Below the pieces are notes generated by a model, which saw nothing but the letters and a program-made list of their open reading frames with translations, was not told the DNA's origin and did not search any database. From assembly GCF_011089895.1 (NCBI RefSeq), contig NZ_JAANAT010000004.1:310001-374000 (forward strand): a stretch of DNA of 64,000 nt. The letters run 5' to 3'. This DNA is from Mucilaginibacter inviolabilis. GTDB lineage: Bacteria > Bacteroidota > Bacteroidia > Sphingobacteriales > Sphingobacteriaceae. The first letter of the stretch is position 1; each line of letters opens with the position of its first letter. The translations under genes were made by a program, and so were the position numbers. Of the stretch, positions 8,442 through 17,055 are shown piece after piece.

Positions 8442-9653
8442 TTAGATATTTTCTTTAACAGAAGCTGCAGATACACCAACTTCTTTAAATGCTTTTGAAA
8501 GTTTTTCAACGGCTTCGTCAATTTGAGCAAAGGTATGGGTAGCCATTAATGAAAAACGCAGTAATGATGAATCTGAAGGTACAGCTGGCGAAACCACCGG
8601 GTTAACAAATACGCCTGCTGCTTGCAGATATTTGGTTACCAGGAAGGTTTTTTCGTTATCACGTACATAGATAGGTAATATCGGGCTTTCTGTAGGGCCA
8701 AGATCAAAACCTTCTTCCAGTAAAAGTTTTTGCGCGTAATTGGTATTGTCCCAAAGTTTTTGGATACGCTCAGGCTCAGATTCAATGATATCCAAAGCCG
8801 CAATTACACTGGCAACTGAACCCGGAGGCATGCTGGCACTAAACATTAATGAACGTGCACGATGTTTGATATAATCAATAGTATCTTTATCAGCAGCAAT
8901 AAAACCGCCTAATGATGCCAGCGATTTGCTGAATGTACCCATGATGAGGTCAACATCTTCGGTAAGGTTAAAGTGAGATGCAGTACCGGCACCTTTATGG
9001 CCAATAACACCTAAACTGTGCGCGTCGTCAACCATAATGTTGGCGCCAAACTCGTCTGCCAGTTTAACTATCTCCGGCAATTTAACAATGTCGCCCTCCA
9101 TACTGAATATACCATCAACAGCGATAACCTTCACCGCCTCTTCGGGCAGTATGCTCAATTTACGCTGAAGATCGTCCATATCATTATGGGCGTATTTGAT
9201 CACTTTTGAAAATGATAATCTGCTACCGTCAATGATAGAAGCATGATCATATTCATCTAATATAATATAATCATTACGGCCTGTAATGCAGGAAAGCACA
9301 CCCAGATTAACCTGGTAACCAGTGCTGAGCAAAACGGTGGCTTCTTTACCAACATAGTTGGCAAGCCTGTTCTCTAACTCGATATGAATATCAAGTGTAC
9401 CATTCAAAAAACGTGAGCCGGCACAGCCTGTGCCGTATTTGTCAATTGCCTTCTTCGAAGCTTCTTTAATCTTTGGGTGATTGGTTAGCCCTAAGTAGGA
9501 ATTGGAACCAAACATTAACACCCTTTTGTTATCTATTATTACTTCAGTGTCCTGAGCAGACTCAATAGGCCTGAAATAAGGATACAATCCCTTCTCCCGG
9601 AGCATATTTGCAACCTGGAACTCGGCGATTTTCCCATGTAGTTTTTTAACCAT
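8442..9653 (-). CDS. spt: Serine palmitoyltransferase (alpha-oxoamine synthase)
   Basis: A PLP enzyme of 403 residues that condenses L-serine with a long-chain acyl thioester to give 3-ketosphinganine, the first step of sphingolipid synthesis. Visible motifs are GSNSYLGLTNHP (about residue 49), GTGCAGSRFLNG (74-85), H138 stacking on PLP in DEYDHAS, D210 and H212 in VDDAHSLG, and the Schiff-base lysine K243 in GTFSKSLASLGG. AONS, KBL and ALAS share the fold, but the N-terminus and the neighbours favour sphingolipid synthesis. BioF is the main alternative; bioA lies about 10 kb away in a different operon. The gene is divergent from the efflux operon. Confidence 0.85.
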   Translation of the reverse strand: MVKKLHGKIAEFQVANMLREKGLYPYFRPIESAQDTEVIIDNKRVLMFGSNSYLGLTNHPKIKEASKKAIDKYGTGCAGSRFLNGTLDIHIELENRLANYVGKEATVLLSTGYQVNLGVLSCITGRNDYIILDEYDHASIIDGSRLSFSKVIKYAHNDMDDLQRKLSILPEEAVKVIAVDGIFSMEGDIVKLPEIVKLADEFGANIMVDDAHSLGVIGHKGAGTASHFNLTEDVDLIMGTFSKSLASLGGFIAADKDTIDYIKHRARSLMFSASMPPGSVASVIAALDIIESEPERIQKLWDNTNYAQKLLLEEGFDLGPTESPILPIYVRDNEKTFLVTKYLQAAGVFVNPVVSPAVPSDSSLLRFSLMATHTFAQIDEAVEKLSKAFKEVGVSAASVKENI

Positions 9654-9690
9654 GTATTAACCCTGCTTAAATTTTGTGTAAAAATACCAT

Positions 9691-9744
9691 GAATAAGCAT
9701 ATAACCTATATGGTAAATGTAATTTTTTAAAAAAATGCTTATTC
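9691..9744. promoter_or_regulatory. Spaced inverted repeat upstream of serine palmitoyltransferase
   Basis: A perfect 10-bp inverted repeat, GAATAAGCAT at 9691-9700 and ATGCTTATTC at 9735-9744, lies 38-91 bases upstream of the start codon. It could be a regulator site or an mRNA leader hairpin. The rest of the 9654-10020 divergent region is very AT-rich and no clear TAnnTTTG element was found. Confidence 0.4.
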
Positions 9745-10020
9745 TGATCTCAAAACAACAGGAAGCATTCCAAATTATATCACGGCAAATTAATTAATTT
9801 TTTTATTTATTTCGCACCACAATTTTTCATTTTTTTGTAAAAAGCCCAAAAACGTATGATTTTGGCATGTTTTTATAAATTTCACGTAAAATTCTTGTTC
9901 TTGATTTTAATTTAGTAATATTAATCACATATTCGCACTTCCCCTGTGCAAATAGACAAAAACTGAATGATTAAATTTTTGTTCTTTTTGCGAACAATGA
10001 ACGTCACCTATAGCCACCCT

Positions 10021-11364
10021 ATGAAAAAAAATAAGTATCTAGTATTTTTTATCACAATCGCCTTAACATTAATTTTACATTCAACGACCTGGTCACAAAC
10101 TGTTGCTGATAGTATTAACGGTCCTGTTTCCTTAAAACAATGTGTCGAATTCGCCTTGCGAAACCAACCTGCTGTACGCCAGGCTTCTATTGATGAGCAA
10201 ATTAACGAAAAAGACATCAGGATCGGACTTTCGGCCTGGTTACCACAAGTTACCGGTACAGGTATATATAACTATTATTTCCAGGGTACTCCGCAGTCCG
10301 GGGCATCTGGTGCCAACTTTCCGGGCAGTTCGGGTATCCGAAACCTTTCTACACTGGGGTTACAGTTAAATCAGGTTATTTATAATAATGATGTATTGCT
10401 GGCAGCCAAAACAGCTAAATATTCCCGTCAATATTATAAACAAAATACCCTCAGCAGTCAGATCAATGTAGTTTCTGATGTAAGCAAAGCATTTTTTGAT
10501 GTATTGCTTTCCCAAAAACAGTTGAACATCACCAACGAGGATATCACCCGCTTGCAAAGGAGCCTGAAAGATGCCTATAACAGGTATCAGGCTGGGGTAT
10601 CTGACAAAACAGATTATAAACAGGCCACCATATCGCTTAACAATTCGTTGGCCACACGCAAACAAACCGAAGAGGCTATCAAAAGTAAAACGGCCTATTT
10701 AAAACAGATCATGGGCATCGGCGGATCAAAAGACCTGGCGCTGTCTTATGATTCAACGCGTTATGAACAGGCGGCCGTGATTGACACCAATCAACAGTTA
10801 GATGTAAACAATCGTATTGAATACCGTTTGCTGCAAACCAATAAAGTGCTGCAAAATATTAATGTGAATTACTACAGATATGGATTTTTACCATCCTTAT
10901 CAGCTATAGGTAGCTATAACCGGGCTTATTTTAGTCATGATTTTTCCGATCTGTATAAGCAGGCGTATCCAACAAGTTATGCCGGTCTTACTTTAAACCT
11001 TCCTATTTTCCTGGGGACAAAGCGCCTGCAAAATCTGAGCAAGGCAAAATTGCAGGTTGAACGTACCGATCTTGATCTGGAAAACAGTAAAAACACTATC
11101 AATACCGAGTACGTGCAGGCATTAGCCAATTACAAGAGCAATTACACCAGTTACCAGCTGATCAGGCAGAATGTTGACCTGGCTAAAGATGTATATAAAG
11201 TAGTAAGCCTGCAGTATCGCGAAGGTGTTAAAACTTATCTTGATGTTATTGTATCTCAATCAGACCTGCGAACTGCAGAGTTAAACTATTATAACGCTTT
11301 GTTCCAATTGTTATCGAGCAAAATAGATCTGCAAAAAGCTTTGGGAACATTGAATGTTGAATAA
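10021..11364 (+). CDS. TolC family outer-membrane efflux protein
   Basis: About 447 residues from ATG 10021, chosen because it places a signal peptide (MKKNKYLVFF... ending at TWSQ) at the N-terminus. Two similar halves of long coiled-coil helices follow, including the TolC-type patterns LLSQKQLNITNEDITRLQ and LRTAELNYYNALFQLLSSKIDLQKALG near the C-terminus. It forms the outer-membrane channel of a tripartite pump. It is the first gene of an operon with the adaptor and the RND permease, an order seen commonly in Bacteroidota. Confidence 0.9.
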   Translation: MKKNKYLVFFITIALTLILHSTTWSQTVADSINGPVSLKQCVEFALRNQPAVRQASIDEQINEKDIRIGLSAWLPQVTGTGIYNYYFQGTPQSGASGANFPGSSGIRNLSTLGLQLNQVIYNNDVLLAAKTAKYSRQYYKQNTLSSQINVVSDVSKAFFDVLLSQKQLNITNEDITRLQRSLKDAYNRYQAGVSDKTDYKQATISLNNSLATRKQTEEAIKSKTAYLKQIMGIGGSKDLALSYDSTRYEQAAVIDTNQQLDVNNRIEYRLLQTNKVLQNINVNYYRYGFLPSLSAIGSYNRAYFSHDFSDLYKQAYPTSYAGLTLNLPIFLGTKRLQNLSKAKLQVERTDLDLENSKNTINTEYVQALANYKSNYTSYQLIRQNVDLAKDVYKVVSLQYREGVKTYLDVIVSQSDLRTAELNYYNALFQLLSSKIDLQKALGTLNVE

Positions 11365-11396
11365 TTAAAAGATAGGATCACCTTAAAAAAACTAAC

Positions 11397-11556
11397 AACC
11401 AACGAATAACTGCGGAGCACTCATGAGTACCGCTAAAAAACAAAGAACCAACGAATAACTGCGGAGCACTCATGAGTACCGCTAAAAAACAAAGAACCAA
11501 CGAATAACTGCGGAGCACTCATGAGTACCGCTAAAAAACAAAGAACCAACGAATAA
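11397..11556 (+). repeat. Three tandem 49-bp repeats, each with an identical 11-codon mini-ORF
   Basis: Three identical 49-bp units start at 11397, 11446 and 11495, followed by a 13-bp partial unit at 11544-11556. Each unit holds the palindrome ACTCATGAGT flanked by GCGG and CCGC. ATG in the palindrome opens a reading frame encoding MSTAKKQRTNE, which ends at TAA in the next unit (11423-11458, 11472-11507, 11521-11556). GGAG lies five bases before each ATG. The third stop is eight bases before the adaptor start codon. Because the period is not a multiple of three, the frames differ from unit to unit. Confidence 0.85.
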
Positions 11557-11564
11557 TCACTACG

Positions 11565-12767
11565 ATGAAAAACAGATATATATACTGGTTAGCCCCTGCG
11601 GCCTTATTGGCTTTAGCTTCTTGCAAAGGTAAAAGCGGACAACAAAATGCCCCACTACCACCAACTCCTGTGAATTTAACCGAAGCTAAAAAGGCTGAGG
11701 CTATTTATTATGATCAGTTCCAGGGTACGGTTGTTTCTGTGAATACCACCGAGCTCAGAAGTCAGGTGCCTGGTTTTGTAACCGGCATATTTTTTAAAGA
11801 AGGTGATGTGGTGCAGAAGGGGAAGGTATTATATGAAATTGATAAACGTAAATACGTAGCGGCTTACCAACAGGCAGAAGCTAATGTATTGAGTGCACAA
11901 GCCAACCTGGTTAAAGCACAAAAAGATATCGACCGTTATAATATGCTGTTGAAGAACGATGCGATCGCCCGCCAAACTGTTGATCAGGCTTCTGCAGCTT
12001 TTGAAACAAGCAAGGCTGACGTCGCTGTGGCTAAAGCGGCTTTAGCATCAGCACGTACCGATCTTTCTTATGCTACTATTACGGCGCCATTTACCGGTCG
12101 TATTGGTATATCACAGGTAAGGCTGGGTTCGCAGGTAACAGCAGGTTCTACCTTATTGAACACCATATCTGCCGAACATCCAATGGGAGTTGATGTAGTG
12201 GTGAACGAACAGGATATTCAACGTTTTTATAAATTACAACAAGCTAGTAGTGATACCACTTTTAAGCTGCAGATGTCTGATGGCGTAACCACCTATAATA
12301 AACCAGGTAAGGTTTTGGCTATTGACCGTGGTGTTAATAATCAAACCGGTACCATTAAAGTAAGGATCCAGTTTCCAAATGAAGATGGTATATTAAAAGA
12401 TGGTATGAGCTGTGTGCTTAAAGTACTTAACAATCAATCTGGTGATAGGGTACAGATTCCTTATAAAGCCATTACCGAGCAAATGGGTGAGTTTTTTGTA
12501 TTTGTAAGTAAGGACACATCTTTTGTAGATACTACTAAAAATAACGAAAAGGTAGAGGCGCTCATTGCCAAACAACATAAAGTTCTTTTAGGTCCGCGTG
12601 TGGGTACCGATGTAGTGATCATGAGTGGTATTGAGCCTGGTGATAAAGTGGTTACTGAGGGTTTCCAGCGTTTACGCGATGGTGGCAAAATTGTATTGGG
12701 CGATCCGTCTAAAGCGCCTGCCCCGGGTCAGGGAGCACCAGCACAGGGAAAACAACAAGGAAAGTAA
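11565..12767 (+). CDS. RND efflux periplasmic adaptor (MexA/AcrA type lipoprotein)
   Basis: 400 residues. A lipoprotein signal ends in the lipobox LASC (Cys at about residue 20), anchoring the protein in a membrane. The family order of domains can be read: lipoyl half (VPGFVTGIFFKEGDVVQKG), alpha-hairpin of about 60 residues (YQQAEANVLSAQANLVKAQKD), second lipoyl half (TITAPFTGRIG), beta-barrel and membrane-proximal domain, then a low-complexity Pro/Ala/Gln tail. It bridges the inner-membrane permease encoded 27 bases downstream and the TolC-like channel encoded upstream. Confidence 0.93.
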   Translation: MKNRYIYWLAPAALLALASCKGKSGQQNAPLPPTPVNLTEAKKAEAIYYDQFQGTVVSVNTTELRSQVPGFVTGIFFKEGDVVQKGKVLYEIDKRKYVAAYQQAEANVLSAQANLVKAQKDIDRYNMLLKNDAIARQTVDQASAAFETSKADVAVAKAALASARTDLSYATITAPFTGRIGISQVRLGSQVTAGSTLLNTISAEHPMGVDVVVNEQDIQRFYKLQQASSDTTFKLQMSDGVTTYNKPGKVLAIDRGVNNQTGTIKVRIQFPNEDGILKDGMSCVLKVLNNQSGDRVQIPYKAITEQMGEFFVFVSKDTSFVDTTKNNEKVEALIAKQHKVLLGPRVGTDVVIMSGIEPGDKVVTEGFQRLRDGGKIVLGDPSKAPAPGQGAPAQGKQQGK

Positions 12768-12794
12768 CCGGTATTTTTATAAAAGACAACAAGA

Positions 12795-15700
12795 ATGATA
12801 GCAGATACCTTTATACGAAGACCAGTTACCGCTATAGTTATATCCTTAGTGATAGTAATTGTTGGTATCCTGGCAATAGGTAGCCTGGCCATAGGCCAGT
12901 ATCCGGAAATTACACCTCCAACCGTAAACATTACCGGTACTTATACCGGCGCCGACGCGTTAACCGTAGAGCAAACCGTGGCTACACCTGTTGAAGTACA
13001 GGTGAACGGTACGCCAGGCATGACCTACCTGCAAAGTAACAGTACCAGTAACGGTGCCATGAGCATGACCGTTAACTTTGAGGTGGGTACCGATATTAAT
13101 ATAGCCGCTCTTGACGTGCAAAACCGTGTGGGTATTGCTACCCCAACATTGCCGCAAGAGGTACAGCGTTTGGGTTTAACTGTACGTAAACGTAATCCCA
13201 GTATTTTGATGCTGGTAGCTATGTATGCTCCCAAAGGCTCGCATAATGTTACCTTTTTAGATAACTACACCAACGTTTTTGTTCGGGATGCGCTTTTACG
13301 GGCCAAAGGTGTGGGCGACGTGTTTACACGTGCCGATGACTTTAGTATGCGTATTTGGCTTAAACCGGATAAGATGGCCGCCTTAGGCATGACCGCCGGT
13401 GACGTTACCAGTGCCCTTGCTGAACAAAACGCGCAGGTTGCTGCCGGTTCGGTAGGTTCAACCCCGCAGGAAAACGGACAGCCATTTGAGTATACGGTTT
13501 TGGTTAAGGGGCGTTTAACAAGCCAGGCCGAGTTTGAAAATATCATTGTACGTACACAACCGAATAACGGTGCTATTGTGCACCTGAAAGATGTGGCCCG
13601 TGTGGAGCTGGGTAAGTTTAACTATGCCGGTAATTCCTTTGTTGACGGTAAGCGAGCTTCTTACCTGTTGGTTTACCAGGCACCAGGTAGTAACGCTATC
13701 CAAACGGCAGATAATGTATACTCCACCATGGAGGAACTCAAAAAATCATTCCCTGCCGATGTGGATTATGTAGTACCTTTTGAATCAATAACGGTTGTAA
13801 AGGTATCCGTACAGGAAGTAATCGAAACGCTGGTGATAGCGCTGGTGCTGGTTATTGTGGTGGTATTCCTGTTTTTACAAAGCTGGCGTACTACGCTTAT
13901 CCCGGTATTGGCCATTCCTGTGTCTATCATCGGTACATTCATCTTCTTTATACCACTTGGTTTCACTATCAATACATTGACATTGTTTGGTTTCGTACTG
14001 GCCATTGGTATTGTGGTGGATGACGCCATTGTGGTGGTGGAATCGGTGCAGCATTATATGGATGAGGAGGGCATGTCACCCAAGGACGCTACTACACATG
14101 CCATGCGTGATATATCCGCGCCGGTTATAGCCATTGCCTTGATATTGGCGGCGGTGTTTGTGCCGGTAGGTTTTGTGCCGGGTATTGTGGGGCGCTTGTA
14201 TCAACAGTTTGCTATCACCATTGCGATATCGGTATTGATATCGGCTTTTGTGGCGCTTTCATTAACTCCGGCCCTTTGTACATTGATATTGAAACCCCGT
14301 AAACTAGACCAGGAATCAAAAGGCCTTGATAAGTTCTTCTTTAAATTCAATGCATGGTTTGATCGGGTAACGGGCAGATACCGTAATGGTGTTGATAAAA
14401 GTATCAAAAACTCTAAATTCATTATTATTATATTGGTGTGTATTATTATAGGTACTATCCTGCTATTTAGAGGCAAGCCAAGCGGCTTTATCCCTACAGA
14501 GGATGATGGCCGTATTTATATCACTTATGATCTTCCGGAAGCATCATCAACGCAGCGTACTGTACAAGTACTGCATGATATGATGCGCACCCTGGATAGT
14601 ATCCCTGAGATAGGACACTACGCGGCGTTGGGTGGTTTGAATGCGGTAACTTTCGCAACCAAATCAAACAGTGCAACCATATTTGTGCAGCTAAAGCCAT
14701 GGGATCAGCGTAAAGGCGAACAGCATAGCATATTTCCGTTGGTAGGTATGTTGCAAAAACGTTTGTCGCGGTTTAAAGAGGCTAGTGTGGTTGTAATTCC
14801 GCCGCCGGCAATACCTGGTTTGGGTAATACCGCAGGTTTCTCTTTTATATTAGAAGAGAAACAGGCAGGTGGAGATATCAAGAATTTTGAAAACGTAATG
14901 CGTGGCTTTATTGCTGAAGTAGGTAAGCGAAAGGAAATATCCAAAGCGTTCTCCTTCTTCACCGCCCGCACGCCAGCTTATCAGCTCACTATTGACAGGG
15001 AAAAAACTAAAAGATTGGGTGTAGCCCTGTCTGATGTGAACGCGGCACTGCAAACCTATATGGGTAGTACTTATATTAATGATTTAACCTTGTACGGCCG
15101 TACATTCCGTGTGCTGGCACAGGCCGATACCAATTATCGTACAAATATCCAGAACATAGGTCAGTACTTTGTGCGTAACCAGGCAGGTACTATGGTGCCT
15201 TTAAGTACTTTAACAACGTATAAAGTAATTGAAAATGCTCCGTTGATATCGCACTATAACCTGTTCCGTTCGGCGGAGATAGACGGTAACTCTGCACCGG
15301 GTTACAGTAGCGGTGATGCACTGAACGCCCTGGAAGAGGTTGCCGCCAAAACTTTACCTCAAGGTTATGGCTACGAGTTTTCTGGTTTGAGCCGTGAGGA
15401 AAAACTATCGGGATCAAAAACCATTTACATCTTTATGTTGTCAATTGGTTTCGTATTCCTGTTCCTGGCTGCTTTGTATGAGAGCTGGTCGGTGCCGTTC
15501 TCGGTATTGCTTGCCGTACCGCTGGGGGCATTCGGGGCTATTTTATTCCTGTCGTTCCACGCCAAGCTTGATAATAACGTTTATGCGCAGATAGGTTTGA
15601 TAACCCTGATTGGTTTGGCAGCTAAGAACGCCATCCTGATTGTGGAATTTGCTAAAGAACGTGTGGATAGTGGTATGGAGCTTGAAAAAGCTACATTAGA

Positions 15701-15974
15701 TGCTGTGCGTTTGAGGTTAAGACCAATCATCATGACCTCGTTGGCATTTATATTGGGTGTGGCGCCATTGTTATTTGCAAGTGGTGCAGGTGCGGTAGCC
15801 CGTCAAACTATCGGTTGGACAGTATTCGGTGGTATGCTTGCAGCTACATCTTTAGCTATATTCATTGTACCGGTGTTATTCTATATCATTACTAAATTTG
15901 CTTATGGTAAAGAAAAACTGGCCGAGCTTGAAAAAAATTATGATCCTCATAAAGGGCACGAACCCGAGGTTTAA
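12795..15974 (+). CDS. RND multidrug efflux permease (AcrB/HAE1 family)
   Basis: 1059 residues, close to the 1040-1050 usual for the family. The N-terminus MIADTFIRRPVTAIVISL is the typical first transmembrane helix. Two repeats of six helices and two large periplasmic loops follow. The proton relay pair Asp-Asp is present in AIGIVVDDAIVVVE, and the second repeat shows GLAAKNAILIVEFA. It exports hydrophobic or amphiphilic compounds by proton antiport; substrates cannot be read from the sequence. It ends the operon at a strong terminator. Confidence 0.95.
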   Translation: MIADTFIRRPVTAIVISLVIVIVGILAIGSLAIGQYPEITPPTVNITGTYTGADALTVEQTVATPVEVQVNGTPGMTYLQSNSTSNGAMSMTVNFEVGTDINIAALDVQNRVGIATPTLPQEVQRLGLTVRKRNPSILMLVAMYAPKGSHNVTFLDNYTNVFVRDALLRAKGVGDVFTRADDFSMRIWLKPDKMAALGMTAGDVTSALAEQNAQVAAGSVGSTPQENGQPFEYTVLVKGRLTSQAEFENIIVRTQPNNGAIVHLKDVARVELGKFNYAGNSFVDGKRASYLLVYQAPGSNAIQTADNVYSTMEELKKSFPADVDYVVPFESITVVKVSVQEVIETLVIALVLVIVVVFLFLQSWRTTLIPVLAIPVSIIGTFIFFIPLGFTINTLTLFGFVLAIGIVVDDAIVVVESVQHYMDEEGMSPKDATTHAMRDISAPVIAIALILAAVFVPVGFVPGIVGRLYQQFAITIAISVLISAFVALSLTPALCTLILKPRKLDQESKGLDKFFFKFNAWFDRVTGRYRNGVDKSIKNSKFIIIILVCIIIGTILLFRGKPSGFIPTEDDGRIYITYDLPEASSTQRTVQVLHDMMRTLDSIPEIGHYAALGGLNAVTFATKSNSATIFVQLKPWDQRKGEQHSIFPLVGMLQKRLSRFKEASVVVIPPPAIPGLGNTAGFSFILEEKQAGGDIKNFENVMRGFIAEVGKRKEISKAFSFFTARTPAYQLTIDREKTKRLGVALSDVNAALQTYMGSTYINDLTLYGRTFRVLAQADTNYRTNIQNIGQYFVRNQAGTMVPLSTLTTYKVIENAPLISHYNLFRSAEIDGNSAPGYSSGDALNALEEVAAKTLPQGYGYEFSGLSREEKLSGSKTIYIFMLSIGFVFLFLAALYESWSVPFSVLLAVPLGAFGAILFLSFHAKLDNNVYAQIGLITLIGLAAKNAILIVEFAKERVDSGMELEKATLDAVRLRLRPIIMTSLAFILGVAPLLFASGAGAVARQTIGWTVFGGMLAATSLAIFIVPVLFYIITKFAYGKEKLAELEKNYDPHKGHEPEV

Positions 15975-15991
15975 TATGTTCTATTAAAAAC

Positions 15992-16027
15992 AAAAAAGGA
16001 GAGGTAGTAATATCTCTCCTTTTTTGT
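15992..16027 (+). terminator. Rho-independent terminator of the efflux operon
   Basis: A 12-bp stem (AAAAAAGGAGAG at 15992-16003 with CTCTCCTTTTTT at 16014-16025) ends in a T-run. It begins 17 bases after the permease stop codon. Confidence 0.85.
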
Positions 16028-16344
16028 TTCAGACAATTTGCGATCACTTCTCGTGTAAATATTAGGCAAAACAGAACAAAAATTCATCGTATGCCGACAT
16101 AAATCTATTAAGGAATACACCTTCTTGTGTTAAAATTTAACCTGTAATTAAGGTTTGTAACTGTTTGTTTTGGTAGAATAGTTGGGAGATGAATGTGTTG
16201 ATAATCAATACTTAATAGCGTGTGTAGTTGAGCTGCTATGATTTTAACAATGTTAAAACTATAACAGATTGCTATAATGGCAAAGTATTTGTTAAGGAGG
16301 TGTTAATACAATAAATATTGTAGAGTATACTAAAAAGCACAATT
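16028..16344. other. Intergenic region upstream of the outer-membrane protein gene
   Basis: AT-rich, with no gene found. AAGGAGGTG at about 16295-16303 resembles a Shine-Dalgarno core but lies about 40 bases before the start codon, so it is probably not used. Confidence 0.4.
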
Positions 16345-16896
16345 ATGAAAACAATGACAAAAATTATAGCCGGAGCGTTTACTGCCTTAGCTATATTTAT
16401 CGGAACAAATGTAAAAGCCCAGTCGGTACCAAAAGACGCATTGCGTTTTGGAGTAGGTGTTGAAGGTTTATTACCAACAGGTAACCTGCATAATATCTCA
16501 AACATTGGTATAGGCGGTACAGCGCGTTTACAATACGGAATAGCCAATAACCTGGCATTAACACTTACTTCTGGTTACTATAATTTCTTTGGTAAAAAAA
16601 TTGGAGATGGTACAGATGCTAAATATCCATCTTTAGGTATGGTGCCGGTTAAGGCTGGTATCAAAGCATTTTTTACTGATAACTTATATTTTGGTGCAGA
16701 AGTGGGTGCTGGTTTTGAAACCAAAGACTTTTATGCAAACGCCGATGGTTCAAAAAATACCAAACTTATTCTTTCTCCAGGTATAGGGTATGCCTCTAAA
16801 TCATGGGATGTAGGTGTACGTTATGAAAACTACTCGGGCCAAAGCAATAACTATGGTACCGTTGGTTTACGTATAGCTTACGGATTTGGTCTGTAA
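16345..16896 (+). CDS. Outer-membrane beta-barrel protein
   Basis: 183 residues with a signal peptide (MKTMTKIIAGAFTALAIFIG, cleaved after VKAQ). Short alternating strands follow: LRFGVGVEGLLPTG, ALTLTSGYYNFFG, LYFGAEVGAGFE, WDVGVRYENYSG. The last strand ends in GLRIAYGFGL. This fits an eight-stranded OmpA/OmpX-like barrel. No peptidoglycan-binding domain is present, and substrate or role cannot be read. It is a single gene with its own terminator. Confidence 0.8.
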   Translation: MKTMTKIIAGAFTALAIFIGTNVKAQSVPKDALRFGVGVEGLLPTGNLHNISNIGIGGTARLQYGIANNLALTLTSGYYNFFGKKIGDGTDAKYPSLGMVPVKAGIKAFFTDNLYFGAEVGAGFETKDFYANADGSKNTKLILSPGIGYASKSWDVGVRYENYSGQSNNYGTVGLRIAYGFGL

Positions 16897-16915
16897 TTTT
16901 ACAGGACCATAAATT

Positions 16916-16952
16916 AAAAAGCCCCTCAGCGTTTTGCTGAGGGGCTTTTTTT
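16916..16952. terminator. Strong rho-independent terminator
   Basis: A perfect 10-bp stem (GCCCCTCAGC at 16921-16930 with GCTGAGGGGC at 16936-16945) is flanked by an A-run and a T-run. It can therefore stop transcription from both sides. Confidence 0.9.
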
Positions 16953-16961
16953 GTTGTACTT

Positions 16962-17047
16962 TTTGTCATTCTGAACGTAGTGAAGAATCTAATTATTGAA
17001 CTATTCATATCGCAGAATAGATCCTTCGCTGCGCTCAGGATGACAAA
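16962..17047. repeat. REP-like inverted repeat, GTCATTCTGA family
   Basis: The left arm GTCATTCTGAACGTAGTGAA (from 16965) pairs imperfectly with the right arm ending CTTCGCTGCGCTCAGGATGA (to 17044). The same family recurs at 54021-54099. It lies between two genes that converge. Confidence 0.75.
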
Positions 17048-17055
17048 TTTTATAG

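Noticed and set aside
8442..9653. BioF (8-amino-7-oxononanoate synthase), given bioA elsewhere in the window
   Set aside because: The gene adjoins probable ceramide synthase and CerR genes and lies about 10 kb from bioA in another operon, so serine palmitoyltransferase fits better; a family HMM would settle it.
11397..11556. CRISPR-like array
   Set aside because: The 49-bp units are directly adjacent with no spacers and no cas genes are present; the unit carries a mini-ORF.
13025..13546. Minus-strand reading frames inside the RND permease gene
   Set aside because: They are shadows of a highly conserved plus-strand gene and show no motifs or upstream signals.
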